Made by a program: the position numbers and the translations under genes
Notes under the pieces: model-generated
Seen by the model: the letters and a program-made list of their open reading frames with translations, nothing else
The model's database searches: none
Told to the model about the DNA's origin: nothing
Source: an uncultured Flavobacteriaceae bacterium
GTDB taxonomy: Bacteria > Bacteroidota > Bacteroidia > Flavobacteriales > Flavobacteriaceae
Length of the DNA: 64,000 nt
Direction of reading: 5' to 3'
Assembly: GCA_947503105.1 (NCBI GenBank)
Contig: CANNCM010000001.1
Location: 372,001-436,000 of the forward strand
Part shown: one piece after another, positions 45,691 to 57,244 of the stretch
Position numbering within the stretch: position 1 is the first letter of the stretch
Layout of the letters: each line of letters starts with the position of its first letter

Positions 45691-48434
45691 ACGTCTTTTT
45701 CAATAAATGGAATATTAGAATCAAACAATTCATCTAATAACCCGATCAACTCACTTTCAAAAGCATTTAAAACCTCTGAGGTTATGTGCTGTTGCTTCGC
45801 TGCTCCAGCTTTGTGCTTTTTCGTGAAGTTTAAAATGCCGGCTTTTAAGTTTTTAAAGGATAAAATTCCTGCTTGGGTTGCGCCATTAAAAGGATCTGAT
45901 TTGTCTAAAATATAAGCATACATCAAAACCTGAAAACTTTTGTTGTGCTTCTTATAATCTTTTGTAATTTGATTCCAATCAACCAAGTTCAAATCTGTTT
46001 GTATAACTTTTGAGGTCTTATAATCAATTATCCGCTGTGTGCCATTACAAATGTCTATACGGTCCACATTGCCTTTTAGTTGTATTGGAAATTCAAATTT
46101 TGGGACATTAAAATCAAACTCTATAGTCTCTTCTATTGCCTGAATTATGACCTCGTTGCCCTCTTTGATGAATTGAATTTCTGCATCTAAAAAATTATGA
46201 ATGTAGCGTTTAGCGATTTCAAAACTAATAAAGTTTTTGCCCGAAGAAAGGTCACCTTTTTTGTATAGTTTTTGAAAATATTGCAGTACTGTGTCTTCAA
46301 TTTTGGGCTTCAATGCTTCAAGCTTTGCAACCTCCAGTTGATGTCCAACAAAGGGGTTATAAAAATCTTCTAGCGTGTAATGTATAACGCTTCCAAAAGT
46401 ATTGGCCTCAATAGTTTCTTCTAGATCATTGGGTTGCTTTAGGCCTAATATTTTATAGTTGTAAAAATCAATAGGATTTCTAATGTACTGCCCAAGAGAT
46501 GAAGGCGAAAACCCCTCACTAGCCATAGATTTGAGCTGCGCCAAAATTTGTGGTGTTTTTAAAACTTCATTTGGCTTTGGTTTATGCATAGAAATTTTTG
46601 GCACCACAAGTTTATGCGAAATATTATGACGCCCTTCCAGTTGCAATTGCGCAATAAATCGACTGGGTTCGCCTCCATTCAATACATCTGGTTCGGTGTT
46701 ATAAATAAGATGAATATTACTAGAACGTTGCAGTAGGCGATAAAAATGATAGGTGTAAATCGCATCCTTTTCTTTGTATGTTGGTAAACCGTTCTCTATC
46801 TTGACATCAAAGGGGATAAATGAATTTTGTGTTTTACCTGCAGGCAAAATACCTTCATTCAAAGCAACTAAAATCACAGTCTCAAAGTCCAAAACACGGG
46901 ACTCCAACATCCCCATAATTTGAAGCCCTTTGAGCGGCTCTCCTTTAAAATCTAGAGTCTCCTTGCTCAGTAATTCCCTGTATAAACTCTGTAAGGTTTT
47001 TATAGAATTTATATATGAATAAGCGGCATCATAGCGTTCTATCTGATTGATCAATTCCAGAAATCTTAGCAAGTATTCCAAGGGCAAAATATGATTCCCT
47101 TTTTGAGTTTCATAAGACTTCTTGAGTTCGAAAATTAGTGTTTTTAGTTGCTCTATTGCTGTTTTAGGCTGGTTTTCCCAAGACTTAAAAATAAGTTTAA
47201 GCCTAGCGCTTAAAACTGGCGCAAGCTCTTCTAGTTGCTTTAATGTAATTGTTGTGTAGTTCTGATGCTTGATTGTTTGAAAAACAACATTTAGAGTATC
47301 CGTATGACCTTTAAATAATGGAGCAATAAAAGGATGAGATAAAAGACTTATCACGTCTTTATAGTAGAACACTTTAGAAAGTGTGCTGTGAAGCTGAAAC
47401 CATTGTTCAATAAAAGAGGCGAATGGAATTTGACGTAGCGGCAAGCCCATTGTGATATTTATATTTTCAATTTTTTTGGGAATAGAATTCAAAATTGGTA
47501 ATAACAAGGACTCATCGGCTAATACCAATGCCGTATTCTCAAGACCATTGATTTCATATAAATCGTCTAAAAGTTCTCCAACATATTTTACTTGACTAAT
47601 GTTTTTTGGCGTTCCTATGATATTTATTTTTTTTTCACTTTGATACTCTTTTGTTGCCCAATTAAATGGATGGGTTTCAAAAAAACGCCACTCTTTTTTA
47701 TACTGGCGTATAAAATGGCCCGCATCATGAAATGGGGCGTCTAGAAAACTATGATCGATGTCCCAAAACACTTGGGCTCGGTTTTGCTGTAAAAGCTCCT
47801 GAATGATAATCGATTCTGAAGAATTGAGAGCATTAAACCCCAAAAACACATGCTCTCCACGGCTTGTGTTTTGAATGTAATCTTCTAGATGTTCTACTGC
47901 AGCTCTATACATTAGACCCTGATAACCTAATCCTTTATTGAGAAGTTGCTGATTTAATCCTAAATAATACTGCTTAATTTGTTGCCAAAAATGCAAGTAC
48001 CCTTTTACCATTGTGCTGGGGTTGGGTTCCAAGGACCAGTGGTTCATTTTTTGAACCGCACTGATGTAATCAAATATTTTTTGTGGCGGAACTAAATACC
48101 TGTCAATTTCATTAAAATCTTGCACAACAATAGGTGCCCATTTAGAAAATTGATCAAAAGTTTCGACTTTGTCTTTTGGTGTGAGACTTTTGTAAACGCT
48201 ATAAAATTCAAAAATTAGTTCTATGGAACTTATTTTTCTTAACTGAGATAACTCCTCAATAAACGATTCAATGGAGCATATTTCTGGCAAAAAACTGGCC
48301 TGATCGATATGATTTGATAAGGCTTGCTTTAAAAACAGTCCTGCACGTTTATTGGGAAGTATAAACGTTAATGTTGAAATATCTTTGTTTTGATTTTTAA
48401 GCGCATTAAGTATGTCTGATATAAAACTTGCCAT
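45687..48434 (-). CDS. AddB-like PD-(D/E)XK nuclease/helicase subunit
   Basis: 915 aa. The N-terminus (LTFILPNKRAGLFLKQAL) resembles an inactivated helicase P-loop, as in AddB. The middle is an UvrD-like core without intact motor motifs. The C-terminal 230 residues form a RecB-type PD-(D/E)XK nuclease with the catalytic IDYKTSK (about residue 800). Likely partner of the AddA-like helicase at 51250-54384 in double-strand-break repair. The genes are split by ompA and kbl. Confidence 0.85.
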   Translation of the reverse strand: MASFISDILNALKNQNKDISTLTFILPNKRAGLFLKQALSNHIDQASFLPEICSIESFIEELSQLRKISSIELIFEFYSVYKSLTPKDKVETFDQFSKWAPIVVQDFNEIDRYLVPPQKIFDYISAVQKMNHWSLEPNPSTMVKGYLHFWQQIKQYYLGLNQQLLNKGLGYQGLMYRAAVEHLEDYIQNTSRGEHVFLGFNALNSSESIIIQELLQQNRAQVFWDIDHSFLDAPFHDAGHFIRQYKKEWRFFETHPFNWATKEYQSEKKINIIGTPKNISQVKYVGELLDDLYEINGLENTALVLADESLLLPILNSIPKKIENINITMGLPLRQIPFASFIEQWFQLHSTLSKVFYYKDVISLLSHPFIAPLFKGHTDTLNVVFQTIKHQNYTTITLKQLEELAPVLSARLKLIFKSWENQPKTAIEQLKTLIFELKKSYETQKGNHILPLEYLLRFLELINQIERYDAAYSYINSIKTLQSLYRELLSKETLDFKGEPLKGLQIMGMLESRVLDFETVILVALNEGILPAGKTQNSFIPFDVKIENGLPTYKEKDAIYTYHFYRLLQRSSNIHLIYNTEPDVLNGGEPSRFIAQLQLEGRHNISHKLVVPKISMHKPKPNEVLKTPQILAQLKSMASEGFSPSSLGQYIRNPIDFYNYKILGLKQPNDLEETIEANTFGSVIHYTLEDFYNPFVGHQLEVAKLEALKPKIEDTVLQYFQKLYKKGDLSSGKNFISFEIAKRYIHNFLDAEIQFIKEGNEVIIQAIEETIEFDFNVPKFEFPIQLKGNVDRIDICNGTQRIIDYKTSKVIQTDLNLVDWNQITKDYKKHNKSFQVLMYAYILDKSDPFNGATQAGILSFKNLKAGILNFTKKHKAGAAKQQHITSEVLNAFESELIGLLDELFDSNIPFIEKDV

Positions 48435-48447
48435 ACGCTAAAAATAA

Positions 48448-48475
48448 AAAACGCCTCGCAAAAGCGAAGCGTTTT
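48448..48475 (-). terminator. Terminator after the ompA-type gene
   Basis: AAAACGC/GCGTTTT outer stem with an inner GC-rich stem and a short loop, placed 28 bp past the stop on the minus strand. Confidence 0.7.
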
Positions 48476-48502
48476 AAAAATTTATTTTTGAGGTTTATGC
48501 GA

Positions 48503-49927
48503 TTAATTTGCAAGTTTTACCTCAACACGTCTGTTTGTTGTTCTACCTTCTTTTGTGTCATTAGAAGTTATTGGAGCAGTTTCTCCAAAACCTACAGATG
48601 TTAATCTTGAAGCATCTACACCATTAGAAGTTAAATAATCTACAACTTTCTGGGCTCTAGCTTCAGAAAGCTTTTGATTAAATTTCTCTGATGCTGTACT
48701 GTCTGTATGTCCTTCTACAACAAAATTAGCCTTTGGAAATTCCTTAAGAATTGCTACAATCGCTTGTAGTGTTTCATTTGCTGCTTCCTGAATATCAGAT
48801 TTCCCTGAATCAAAGTTGATGGTTCTTGCGTAACTAGTCAACTTGGCTTGTACTTCTTCATTAGGAACTTCTGGACATCCATTATTTGCTACTGTACCTG
48901 CTTCGTTTGGACATTTATCATCTTTGTCTAAAACTGAATCTCCGTCTGTGTCAGGCCATGGACAACCGCCGTTTGCTGCATCACCTGCCTCTGTTGGGCA
49001 TTGGTCTTGTGCATTTGCAACTCCGTCATTGTCTGTGTCTGGGCAACCGTTTAAGGCTGCTATACCTGCTTCGTTTGGACAATCGTCTTTATCATCAGAA
49101 ACACCATCGCCATCTGTATCTGCACAGCCATTGAATTCTGCCAATCCTGCTACGTCTGGACATGTGTCTTCTGAATCCTGAATTCCATCGCCGTCTGTGT
49201 CTGGACAACCATTAAATTCTTCTAACCCAGGTACTTCTGGACAAACATCTTTTTTGTCGTAAATACCATCACCATCGGTGTCTGTTCCTCCAAAGTTTAA
49301 AGCAAGACCAAAAGTATGTTGGAAATGTGTTGTTCCTTCGTCTTGAAAAGCATGCTTGTAACTTGATTGGTATGTTAATCCAATATTATCTGAAAACCAA
49401 TAAGATACTCCTACTGTTCCATTGACAGTAGCAAAACCGATATTAGCATCAGAATCTCCTCCAGAATTGCTGTTGTACGGCCCTTCTTGAATCCAAGCAT
49501 AACCACCACCTAAACCAACGAATGGCTCAAGTTTGTCTAAACTTAAAAGTTCAGAAAAACTATATTTTACAATACCATCAAGGGCATAATAATTTAGTTC
49601 ATCAACTTTAACAGTTTCGTTTGTAGCGTAGTCAGAACCCCATTTTTCAATGACATTGAAAGACCCTGTTACACCAAATGAAAAGTTATCATTCAAATAT
49701 CTACTAACACCAAATGATGTTAAAGATGGATAAATACTCCAGTGGCCTGTTACATTGAAGAACTCATCAAAAAGCTCACCTTGTGGAGAAGGTTCTCCAA
49801 CGGGATAAACATCAACTGCATTTACGCCTAAAGATATTTGCCACGGATTGTCATCTGTTTGTGCATCTACACTCACTACAAAAGCGACTAGCATAAAAGT
49901 AAGTGCTATACTTTTAAAATTTTTCAT
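48503..49927 (-). CDS. OmpA-family protein with thrombospondin-3 repeats
   Basis: 474 aa. Signal peptide (to VSVDAQ, about residue 22), an eight-strand barrel (about 25-210), then about six calcium-binding thrombospondin type 3 repeats ([15 protein letters not shown]-like, about 213-345), and an OmpA peptidoglycan-binding domain (about 355-474, with [20 protein letters not shown] and the Arg in NRRVEVKL). It links the outer membrane to peptidoglycan; an abundant structural porin in flavobacteria. A well-spaced -33/-7 promoter lies upstream. Confidence 0.95.
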   Translation of the reverse strand: MKNFKSIALTFMLVAFVVSVDAQTDDNPWQISLGVNAVDVYPVGEPSPQGELFDEFFNVTGHWSIYPSLTSFGVSRYLNDNFSFGVTGSFNVIEKWGSDYATNETVKVDELNYYALDGIVKYSFSELLSLDKLEPFVGLGGGYAWIQEGPYNSNSGGDSDANIGFATVNGTVGVSYWFSDNIGLTYQSSYKHAFQDEGTTHFQHTFGLALNFGGTDTDGDGIYDKKDVCPEVPGLEEFNGCPDTDGDGIQDSEDTCPDVAGLAEFNGCADTDGDGVSDDKDDCPNEAGIAALNGCPDTDNDGVANAQDQCPTEAGDAANGGCPWPDTDGDSVLDKDDKCPNEAGTVANNGCPEVPNEEVQAKLTSYARTINFDSGKSDIQEAANETLQAIVAILKEFPKANFVVEGHTDSTASEKFNQKLSEARAQKVVDYLTSNGVDASRLTSVGFGETAPITSNDTKEGRTTNRRVEVKLAN

Positions 49928-49961
49928 AATTTATTTTTTATTATAGAAGTTAAATTCGCTG

Positions 49962-49992
49962 CAAAAGTAATACGTTAAATTCACTAAACAAA
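49962..49992 (-). promoter_or_regulatory. Bacteroidota-type promoter of the ompA-type gene
   Basis: On the minus strand, TTTG (complement of 49989-49992), 19 nt, then TACTTTTG (complement of 49962-49969). This matches the flavobacterial consensus TTTG / TAnnTTTG with its typical spacing. The ATG lies 35 bp downstream. Confidence 0.7.
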
Positions 49993-50044
49993 TATAAAGT
50001 TTATAAATTATGTGTTTGGAGTAAAAAAACTAGTAATCAATTGG

Positions 50045-51241
50045 TTATGAGATAATTTTGAGGGCTTTTCCAACCGCTTCAAAGGCTTTTATGGCTGTAT
50101 CCAAATGAGATTTTTTATGAGCTGCTGAGAGTTGGACTCGAATTCTTGCTTTTTCTCTTGGTACAACTGGGAAGAAAAATCCAATTACATAAATTCCTTC
50201 TTCTAGTAACATATTGGCCATTTTTTGAGCCAATTTTGCATCATAAAGCATGACAGGAACTATAGCAGAATCTCCATCAATGACATCAAACCCAAGAGAT
50301 TTGAGTCCTTTTTTAAAATAGGTTGTGTTTTCTTCTAATTTATCACGCAAGCTGGTGTCATTAGATAATAAATCAAAAACTTTTATGGATGCGCCAACCA
50401 ATGCTGGTGCCAATGAATTTGAAAACAAATAAGGTCTTGATCGTTGTCGAAGCATCTCGATAATTTCTTTTTTTCCTGTTGTATATCCACCCATGCCTCC
50501 GCCTAAGGCCTTGCCCAATGTGCCCGTAATTATGTCTATTCGCCCAAGAACGTTCTTTGCTTCTAAAGTCCCTATCCCTGTCTTTCCTATAAATCCTGTC
50601 GCATGACACTCGTCTATCATTACCATAGCATCGTATCGCTCTGCTAAGTCACAGATGCTATCCAAAGGGGCCACAAGTCCATCCATAGAAAAAACACCAT
50701 CGGTGACTATTATTTTAAATCGTGCACCACTTTCATTTGCTGCCTTGAGCTGAGTCTCCAAATCTTGTATGTCGTTATTCTTGTAACGAAAACGCTTGGC
50801 CTTACACAAACGTACTCCATCGATGATTGAGGCATGATTTAAACTGTCTGAAATAATGGCATCCTCATCTGTAAGAAGGGGCTCAAAAACACCGCCATTG
50901 GCATCAAATGCTGCTGCATATAGTATCGTGTCTTCTGTTTGGTAAAATCCTGCGATTTTTTGCTCCAACTTTTTGTGAATATCCTGTGTTCCACAAATAA
51001 ACCGTACTGACGCCATTCCAAAGCCATGTGTATCCATTGTGTCTTTTGCGGCTTGAATCACTTCTGGATGATCGGCGAGACCCAAATAATTATTGGCGCA
51101 AAAATTAAGAACTGTTTGCCCTGTGTCTAAAGTAATTTCAGCGCCTTGAGAAGAAACAATGATCCGTTCATTTTTATATAAGCCTTGCGCTTTTATACTT
51201 TCAAGTTCTTGTGTTAAGTGTTGTTTTATTGTTGTGTACAT
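50045..51241 (-). CDS. kbl: 2-amino-3-ketobutyrate CoA ligase/glycine C-acetyltransferase
   Basis: 398-aa PLP enzyme of the alpha-oxoamine synthase family. It splits 2-amino-3-oxobutyrate with CoA into glycine and acetyl-CoA in threonine breakdown. The cofactor Lys is in [14 protein letters not shown] (about residue 243), with [10 protein letters not shown] near the start and the PLP-binding [10 protein letters not shown]. BioF-like enzymes are the nearest alternative, but the length and the TLGKALGG motif fit kbl. No threonine dehydrogenase lies nearby. It follows the AddA-like gene by 8 bp. Confidence 0.9.
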   Translation of the reverse strand: MYTTIKQHLTQELESIKAQGLYKNERIIVSSQGAEITLDTGQTVLNFCANNYLGLADHPEVIQAAKDTMDTHGFGMASVRFICGTQDIHKKLEQKIAGFYQTEDTILYAAAFDANGGVFEPLLTDEDAIISDSLNHASIIDGVRLCKAKRFRYKNNDIQDLETQLKAANESGARFKIIVTDGVFSMDGLVAPLDSICDLAERYDAMVMIDECHATGFIGKTGIGTLEAKNVLGRIDIITGTLGKALGGGMGGYTTGKKEIIEMLRQRSRPYLFSNSLAPALVGASIKVFDLLSNDTSLRDKLEENTTYFKKGLKSLGFDVIDGDSAIVPVMLYDAKLAQKMANMLLEEGIYVIGFFFPVVPREKARIRVQLSAAHKKSHLDTAIKAFEAVGKALKIIS

Positions 51242-51249
51242 ATTTCGTT

Positions 51250-54200
51250 TTAGGTATATGTTTTTATATCTAATTCGGGATGGATATAAACTAGTATTTT
51301 TTTTTCAATTTTATAACCCATTTGCTTTACAATTGAAGCATAATGTTCTAACTGCTGCTGATGTTTTTCATAATAACCCCCGGTTTTGTAGTCAATAATT
51401 ACGGCACTTTTTGACTTATGAATCACTAGCCGATCTGGGATTATGATTTGTCCAGTACTGGTCATAATTTCTCGCTCATTATAAACTTCAATGCCTGTGC
51501 TAAAATAAGATTTAAGTTGCGGATGCAAAACTATAGACTCCATAATGTGACAAAGTTCCTCGCTTTGTTCCTGAGAAATTAAGCCTTCATCTATAGAGGT
51601 GTTGAGCGCTATTTGAATGTCTGACGGGAAATAAACTTTTGACATCAAAAGATGAATTAAATTCCCTTTTTCTATCGCCTCTTTCTGCCTGCTGTCCCAA
51701 AAATAATCGGCCTTTGTAGCCATTGAAACATTCAACTGATTTTTTGGCGTTGAAATAAATTTCTTTTGAGGCAACATTGGCGTTTTTGACACATCTTTGC
51801 TCTCAATTTCCTCAATCTCCCCAAAGCTATATGATAAAACACCATCTATCCACTTTGATTCGTTTTTGAGAAATCCGATCAGAAGATCGGAATATGTTCT
51901 AAAGTCTTCTTCAGATTTAGAGGCCCCAGAAGCGCTTCCAATAATATAAAGCTGTTGAGAGGCTCGTGTTAAAGTCACATATAATAAATTGATGTTGTCT
52001 AATTCGAGTTTTGATTGATGCTCAATATATTTTGCCGCTCCCTCCGCTCCAAAATATTTGAAATCTTTATTATAATTCATCAAAAAAAAGGGAAAGTGCT
52101 CGTGTAAATGAGCTGTTGGCATCCATTCTTTTGGCTCTATTTCTTTATAAATATCCAGCTCGGCAAACGGAAAAATAACAACAGGAAATTCAAGGCCTTT
52201 AGATTTATGGACGGTCATGATTTGTACTGCGTCCATACCTTTTGGTGAAACTATACTAAGGCTGCTTTTCTTTTGCTCAAAATACACTAAAAATTGTGCA
52301 ATACTACCAGCTTGTTTTTGTGTGAATTCAAATACAACGTCCAAGAAAAATTGAATATGTGCATTTGTGCCTTTTACCACTTCAAATGTTGTTATTATGT
52401 ATTCTGTTAACTCATACAACGATAATTGAATGGCAATACGAGAATCAAAATTAATGCCCAAATGAGCCAACGCTGCAAAATATGAAAATGAATCTAACGA
52501 TAACATATTCAACCTAAACTGATGGGCATCTTCTATTTTATGCTCTTCAATCAAGTAATTTAAAATATTTAATTTAGCAGCAGCGTTGTCATGCTCTTGA
52601 AGGATTGCAAAAACATTGATAATCAATTGCACTGCTTTGGATTCTGCAATTAACAGCGTTTCATTTGATATAATGTCAAGCCCTTTTGATATCAAATAAT
52701 TGGCAACTGCCACCCCCTCTTTACGTTTGCGAACCAATACACAAATGTCTTTGTAAGTGGCTGTCTTGCTCGACGCTTTATACTCCACAATAGTTTTATA
52801 TACTTCTTCAGCATAAAGCATCTCTTTGTCATCCCCATTTTCAAAATTTAAAAAAGAAAGGTGAACATAGCCTTTTTTCTTTTTGTGAAAATCCTGTGAA
52901 GAAGATTCATAAATGGCTCTGTGAGCGCTGTCTGAAAAAATCACTTTAGAACAATATGAAAAAAAAGCGTTGTTAAATTTTACAACTTTTTTGGCACTCC
53001 TGTAGTTGATTGGCAAATCAGAAATACTAGCATCAATGGGCAAATTATGGTTGTTGTTTATAAGCTTTATAAATTGTTCGGGGTGACCGCCTCGCCAACG
53101 GTAGATCGACTGTTTTGCGTCGCCAACCAACAAAACACTTCCGTTTTCTGATGCAATTGTATTGACCATCAAAGGGGTTAAATTTGACCACTGAAGCTCT
53201 GAAGTGTCTTGAAATTCATCAATAAAATAATGATTAAACTTTTCTCCAATGCGTTCATAAATAAATGGCGTTGGTTGCTTTTTAATTTCCTGTCCAATTA
53301 TGGTATTAAATTCTGAAATCAGTAGGAGGTTTTGTGACTCTTTTATGTTATCAATCTCATTTTGAACAAGAGTTAAAACCGAAAGAGGAGTTAGATTTTT
53401 TTTAATGTTTAGAAGGTATCTCAAGCGGTAAACTGCCTTTTTTGTACTTTCAAATGTAGCCACAAGATCTGGACGTAAATCGTCTATTTTTTGACAAATT
53501 TCTTCTGGTGTTTTTTTTGGATATAATGAAGTTGTTTCGATGTTTTTTTGCCAAACCGCATCAAATTTGACATTGAATTTTTTTGCGGCTAACGAAGCAA
53601 AATGTTTTGGTAATGAACCTCTTGTGAAATCAGTAGCCTGAATCCCTCTTGCTTTGATAAGGTCTAAAATTTGTGTAGCCGCCTCTACTGTTTGACGTTC
53701 TATAATGTTGTACTCTTTATTTAAATTCGTTTCCAATTCATCAAAAGCGTCTAGCTTTTGCTTGGACAACACTTCTAAATACGGCAAGGCCGTTTCTTGT
53801 GTCAAAAGTTTTGCAGATTTGAAGAGGTCTAAGGCAATATCCCAACTTTTATCATCCTCAGATTTTGAAATAGCATAGTCCAGTAAAACACGTGTGAGTG
53901 CTTTGTCTTTGCCTGTTTTTGAAATCACTTGATCTACAGCTTTTTGCAATAGCGTGTCGGTGTCTAGCTCTACTTCAAAATTGACAGGAAGACGAAGGTC
54001 GTAGGCAAATGTTCTAATGAGGCGCTGGTTGAATTTATCTATAGTTGATACATCAAATCCTCCATAGTTATGTAAAATTTTCTGAATTAATAGTTTGGAT
54101 TTCTTATGGATAAATGTTGGCGTTTTATCGAGTTCTTTGACTAAATCGAAAAACAAATCATCTTTTGAATTTAAAATTTCTGAAGTAGAAAAACGCATCA

Positions 54201-54384
54201 ACGCAGCCACAATTCGACTTTTCATTTCATCTACGGCCTTGTTGGTAAATGTGATAGCAAGGATATGCCGATGAGGCAAATAGGCGTTAGAGGTCAAAGC
54301 AATTTTTAAATAATCTTTAACCAAATTATAGGTCTTACCGCTACCGGCAGAGGCGTTATAAATCTTAAAGCTAGACGTTGACAC
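51250..54384 (-). CDS. AddA/RecB-like UvrD helicase-nuclease
   Basis: 1044 aa. Walker [17 protein letters not shown] at residues 10-25, Walker [15 protein letters not shown] (about 395), motif III-like [18 protein letters not shown], motif [21 protein letters not shown], motif [14 protein letters not shown], and a C-terminal RecB-type nuclease with [10 protein letters not shown]. This makes it a superfamily-1 repair helicase, likely working with the AddB-like protein at 45687-48434 to process double-strand ends. It heads a unit with kbl. Confidence 0.92.
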   Translation of the reverse strand: MSTSSFKIYNASAGSGKTYNLVKDYLKIALTSNAYLPHRHILAITFTNKAVDEMKSRIVAALMRFSTSEILNSKDDLFFDLVKELDKTPTFIHKKSKLLIQKILHNYGGFDVSTIDKFNQRLIRTFAYDLRLPVNFEVELDTDTLLQKAVDQVISKTGKDKALTRVLLDYAISKSEDDKSWDIALDLFKSAKLLTQETALPYLEVLSKQKLDAFDELETNLNKEYNIIERQTVEAATQILDLIKARGIQATDFTRGSLPKHFASLAAKKFNVKFDAVWQKNIETTSLYPKKTPEEICQKIDDLRPDLVATFESTKKAVYRLRYLLNIKKNLTPLSVLTLVQNEIDNIKESQNLLLISEFNTIIGQEIKKQPTPFIYERIGEKFNHYFIDEFQDTSELQWSNLTPLMVNTIASENGSVLLVGDAKQSIYRWRGGHPEQFIKLINNNHNLPIDASISDLPINYRSAKKVVKFNNAFFSYCSKVIFSDSAHRAIYESSSQDFHKKKKGYVHLSFLNFENGDDKEMLYAEEVYKTIVEYKASSKTATYKDICVLVRKRKEGVAVANYLISKGLDIISNETLLIAESKAVQLIINVFAILQEHDNAAAKLNILNYLIEEHKIEDAHQFRLNMLSLDSFSYFAALAHLGINFDSRIAIQLSLYELTEYIITTFEVVKGTNAHIQFFLDVVFEFTQKQAGSIAQFLVYFEQKKSSLSIVSPKGMDAVQIMTVHKSKGLEFPVVIFPFAELDIYKEIEPKEWMPTAHLHEHFPFFLMNYNKDFKYFGAEGAAKYIEHQSKLELDNINLLYVTLTRASQQLYIIGSASGASKSEEDFRTYSDLLIGFLKNESKWIDGVLSYSFGEIEEIESKDVSKTPMLPQKKFISTPKNQLNVSMATKADYFWDSRQKEAIEKGNLIHLLMSKVYFPSDIQIALNTSIDEGLISQEQSEELCHIMESIVLHPQLKSYFSTGIEVYNEREIMTSTGQIIIPDRLVIHKSKSAVIIDYKTGGYYEKHQQQLEHYASIVKQMGYKIEKKILVYIHPELDIKTYT

Positions 54385-54492
54385 TAAATTAAATTTATAC
54401 CAAAATAAACAATCTTAATTACATAGATCAATAAATATAGATTGAAAATTGTAAATTTGACATAAATTTTTTAACCTTAAAATAAATACACT

Positions 54493-55101
54493 ATGGCTTT
54501 TGAATTACCAAAACTAAACTATGCATATGATGCTTTGGAGCCTCATATTGATGCAAGAACTATGGAAATACATCATTCTAAACATCATAATGGGTACACC
54601 ACAAAATTGAATGCTGCAATTGAGGGAACTCCCCTTGAAAATGAAAGTATTGAGTCTATTTTAGAACATTTAGACATGTCTAATGGCGCTGTTCGTAACA
54701 ATGGCGGTGGTTTTTATAACCACAGTTTATTTTGGAGCATTATGGATCCAAATGATAAAGGAGAACTTTCAGGAGCACTTAAGGATGCTATCCTAGACGC
54801 TTATGGTTCAATCGATGCTTTTAAAACAGCGTTTTCTACTGCTGCTGCAACACAATTTGGGTCTGGTTGGGCCTGGTTATGTGTTCACAAAGGTGGAAAA
54901 GTAGAAGTTTGCTCTACTCCAAATCAAGACAACCCACTTATGCCTGGAGTCTCTTGTGGGGGCACACCAATCTTAGGGCTTGACGTATGGGAACATGCCT
55001 ATTATTTGAACTATCAAAATAGACGTCCAGACTATATCAATGCGTTTTTCAATGTAATTAATTGGAACGAAGTCGCGAAGCGATTTGAGCAGGCAAAGTA
55101 A
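54493..55101 (+). CDS. Fe/Mn superoxide dismutase
   Basis: 202-aa Fe/Mn-type SOD. Metal ligands include His27 ([12 protein letters not shown]) and the DVWEHAYY Asp/His near residues 162-166; another His is in [11 protein letters not shown]. The GSGWAWL and [19 protein letters not shown] segments are family signatures. No signal peptide, so cytoplasmic. Iron and manganese forms cannot be told apart by eye. TAAATTTG at 54452-54459 is a -7-like box. Confidence 0.95.
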   Translation: MAFELPKLNYAYDALEPHIDARTMEIHHSKHHNGYTTKLNAAIEGTPLENESIESILEHLDMSNGAVRNNGGGFYNHSLFWSIMDPNDKGELSGALKDAILDAYGSIDAFKTAFSTAAATQFGSGWAWLCVHKGGKVEVCSTPNQDNPLMPGVSCGGTPILGLDVWEHAYYLNYQNRRPDYINAFFNVINWNEVAKRFEQAK

Positions 55102-55124
55102 AAGTCGACAAAACGTTGTAAAAT

Positions 55125-55154
55125 AAAAAAGGTGAACAGATGTTCACCTTTTTT
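55125..55154 (+). terminator. Terminator after the SOD gene
   Basis: AAAAAAGGTGAACA and its exact complement with a 2-nt centre, then TTTTTT. Strong 14-bp stem, 23 bp past the stop. Further on, at 55231-55269, a 19-20 bp element (GTTTTTTAGACGAACTGCA) repeats in tandem. Confidence 0.85.
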
Positions 55155-55274
55155 GCCCCAAATCTACCATGAACTTAACCTACTTATGTTATGGTGATTC
55201 AAATATAGACTTAAATTAAATAGTACGATTGTTTTTTAGACGAACTGCAGTTTTTTTAGATGAACTGCAGTTTC

Positions 55275-57173
55275 TTAGTAGGCGCGCTCATTTTTACCTT
55301 CATAAAAATTGATAAATGCCTGATTCACGACTCTATTTCCTCCATCTGTTGGATAATCGCCCGTAAAATACCAATCCCCTAAATTTTGAGGACAGGCCTT
55401 GTGCAAATTCTCTATGGTTTGAAATATAATCACAACCTCTGCATTAATCTCTGTTGCACTTAATAGTTCAGAAATTTTGGCTGAAACTTGTTCTGGCGTA
55501 AACGGTGCATAAATTTCTTTTACAAAATTCTTAACCTCATGATCGCTTAAGTTTTCTTGTGCTTTACATTTGGCATAAACCTCTTCAACAAGATTCATTT
55601 TATTTTGATCTTTAAGTAATGCTAGCGCTGCACGAAACGCAACAAGTCCTTCTAAATTTGCCATATCAATACCATAGCAATCTGGATAGCGAATTTGAGG
55701 CGCAGAAGACACCACAACAATCTTCTTGGGCGAAAGCCGATCTAACATTTTAAGAATACTTTTCTTGAGTGTTGTTCCGCGGACTATACTGTCATCTATA
55801 ATAACAAGGTTGTCTTCTTTTTTTATAACACCATATGTGATGTCATAAACATGTGCTACCAAATCATCTCGACTGCTATCTTCTGTAATGAAAGTCCTTA
55901 GCTTGACGTCTTTTATGGCAATCTTTTCTATGCGCGTGTGTTGTGATAAGATTTGTGTGACTTTCTCAGCAGATAAAGTTCTCCTGCCTTCCAATAATTC
56001 TTCTGTTTTTGCTTTATTCAAGAAGGCCTCTACAGATTCTACCATTCCAAAAAATGAAGTTTCTGCGGTATTTGGAATAAATGAGAATACAGTGTTTTTT
56101 ATATCATTGTTGATATGTTTAAGCACTTCTGGTACAATCAATTTGCCCAACATTTTACGCTCTTTATATATTTCAGCATCGCTTCCTCGTGAAAAATAAA
56201 TGCGCTCGAAAGAGCATGCTTTGCGTACGGTAGGTTCCAAAATCTTATTGATTTTTGTTTCCCCGGATTTTTTGGTAATAATAGCATGTCCAGGAGGCAG
56301 TTCGTGAACAGACTCAAAAGCCACATTAAAAACAGTTTGAATAACAGGACGTTCAGAAGCAACAACAACAACCTCATCGTCCATATAATAGTACGCTGGT
56401 CGAATTCCCGCTGGATCGCGAAGAACAAAAGAATCGCCATGGCCAATCATTCCTGCCATAGCATAACCTCCGTCCCAATTCTTAGCCGATTTTTTTAAAA
56501 TCTTTTTTAAACTTAATCGTTCTGCAATCAGTGGAGAGCATTCCATCTTACTGTAGCCCTCCTTTTTTAATTTCTTATACACTTTAGATACTGCATCATC
56601 AAGAAAATGACCGATTCTTTCCATGATTGTAATCGTATCTGTGTATTCTTTGGGATGCTGCCCTATTTCGACCAAATTGCTAAACAATTGACGCACATTG
56701 GTCATGTTGAAATTGCCTGCTAGAATTAAATTGCGATGCATCCAATTGTTTTGTCTCAAAAAAGGGTGTACACTTTCGACACTATTTTTTCCAAATGTGC
56801 CATAACGCACATGTCCAAGCATTACTTCTCCAAGATAGGGGACACGTTTTTTTTGTAATGAAATATCATTGACACAATCAGGATTTTGCTCTAATACATC
56901 ATTAATACGTTGATTAATTTGGCCAAAGACATCTTGGATGGGTTGCTGTGCTACAGATCGCACACGACTTATATAACGTTCCCCAGGGTTCATGTCCAAT
57001 TTAATGCTAGCAAAACCAGCGCCGTCCTGCCCTCGATTGTGCTGCTTTTCCATAATAAGGTACATCTTATTTATACCATAAAAAGCAGTACCGTATTTTT
57101 CTTTATAATATTCAAGGGGCTTCAAAAGACGTATGTGGGCAATGCCACATTCATGTTTAATTGCATCACTCAT
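55275..57173 (-). CDS. PurF-type amidophosphoribosyltransferase
   Basis: 632 aa. N-terminal glutaminase (Ntn) domain with nucleophile Cys9 (HECGIAHIR), so an 8-residue leader (MSDAIKHE) must be removed. Nearby are HNRGQDGAGFAS and the MLGHVRYGTFG Arg. The C-terminal phosphoribosyltransferase has the PRPP motif LVIIDDSIVRGTTLKKS. It is longer than typical PurF (about 500 aa), with a C-terminal extension and a long insert, so it may be a PurF paralogue rather than the main purine enzyme. purN lies nearby but across other genes. Confidence 0.85.
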   Translation of the reverse strand: MSDAIKHECGIAHIRLLKPLEYYKEKYGTAFYGINKMYLIMEKQHNRGQDGAGFASIKLDMNPGERYISRVRSVAQQPIQDVFGQINQRINDVLEQNPDCVNDISLQKKRVPYLGEVMLGHVRYGTFGKNSVESVHPFLRQNNWMHRNLILAGNFNMTNVRQLFSNLVEIGQHPKEYTDTITIMERIGHFLDDAVSKVYKKLKKEGYSKMECSPLIAERLSLKKILKKSAKNWDGGYAMAGMIGHGDSFVLRDPAGIRPAYYYMDDEVVVVASERPVIQTVFNVAFESVHELPPGHAIITKKSGETKINKILEPTVRKACSFERIYFSRGSDAEIYKERKMLGKLIVPEVLKHINNDIKNTVFSFIPNTAETSFFGMVESVEAFLNKAKTEELLEGRRTLSAEKVTQILSQHTRIEKIAIKDVKLRTFITEDSSRDDLVAHVYDITYGVIKKEDNLVIIDDSIVRGTTLKKSILKMLDRLSPKKIVVVSSAPQIRYPDCYGIDMANLEGLVAFRAALALLKDQNKMNLVEEVYAKCKAQENLSDHEVKNFVKEIYAPFTPEQVSAKISELLSATEINAEVVIIFQTIENLHKACPQNLGDWYFTGDYPTDGGNRVVNQAFINFYEGKNERAY

Positions 57174-57244
57174 GTGTGAGGGTGGTGTTGTGTGTGGTTA
57201 GTGTCTTAAAATATAACATCAATGATCAAATGTATTAAATTTTA

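Noticed and set aside
48843-49181. 112-aa plus-strand ORF
   Set aside because: Antisense shadow of the calcium-binding repeats of the OmpA-type gene; repetitive Ser/Pro composition comes from those repeats.
55231-55269. Short tandem repeat (about 19-20 bp) near the PurF-type stop
   Set aside because: Only two copies, no gene or fold linked to it; probably local slippage.
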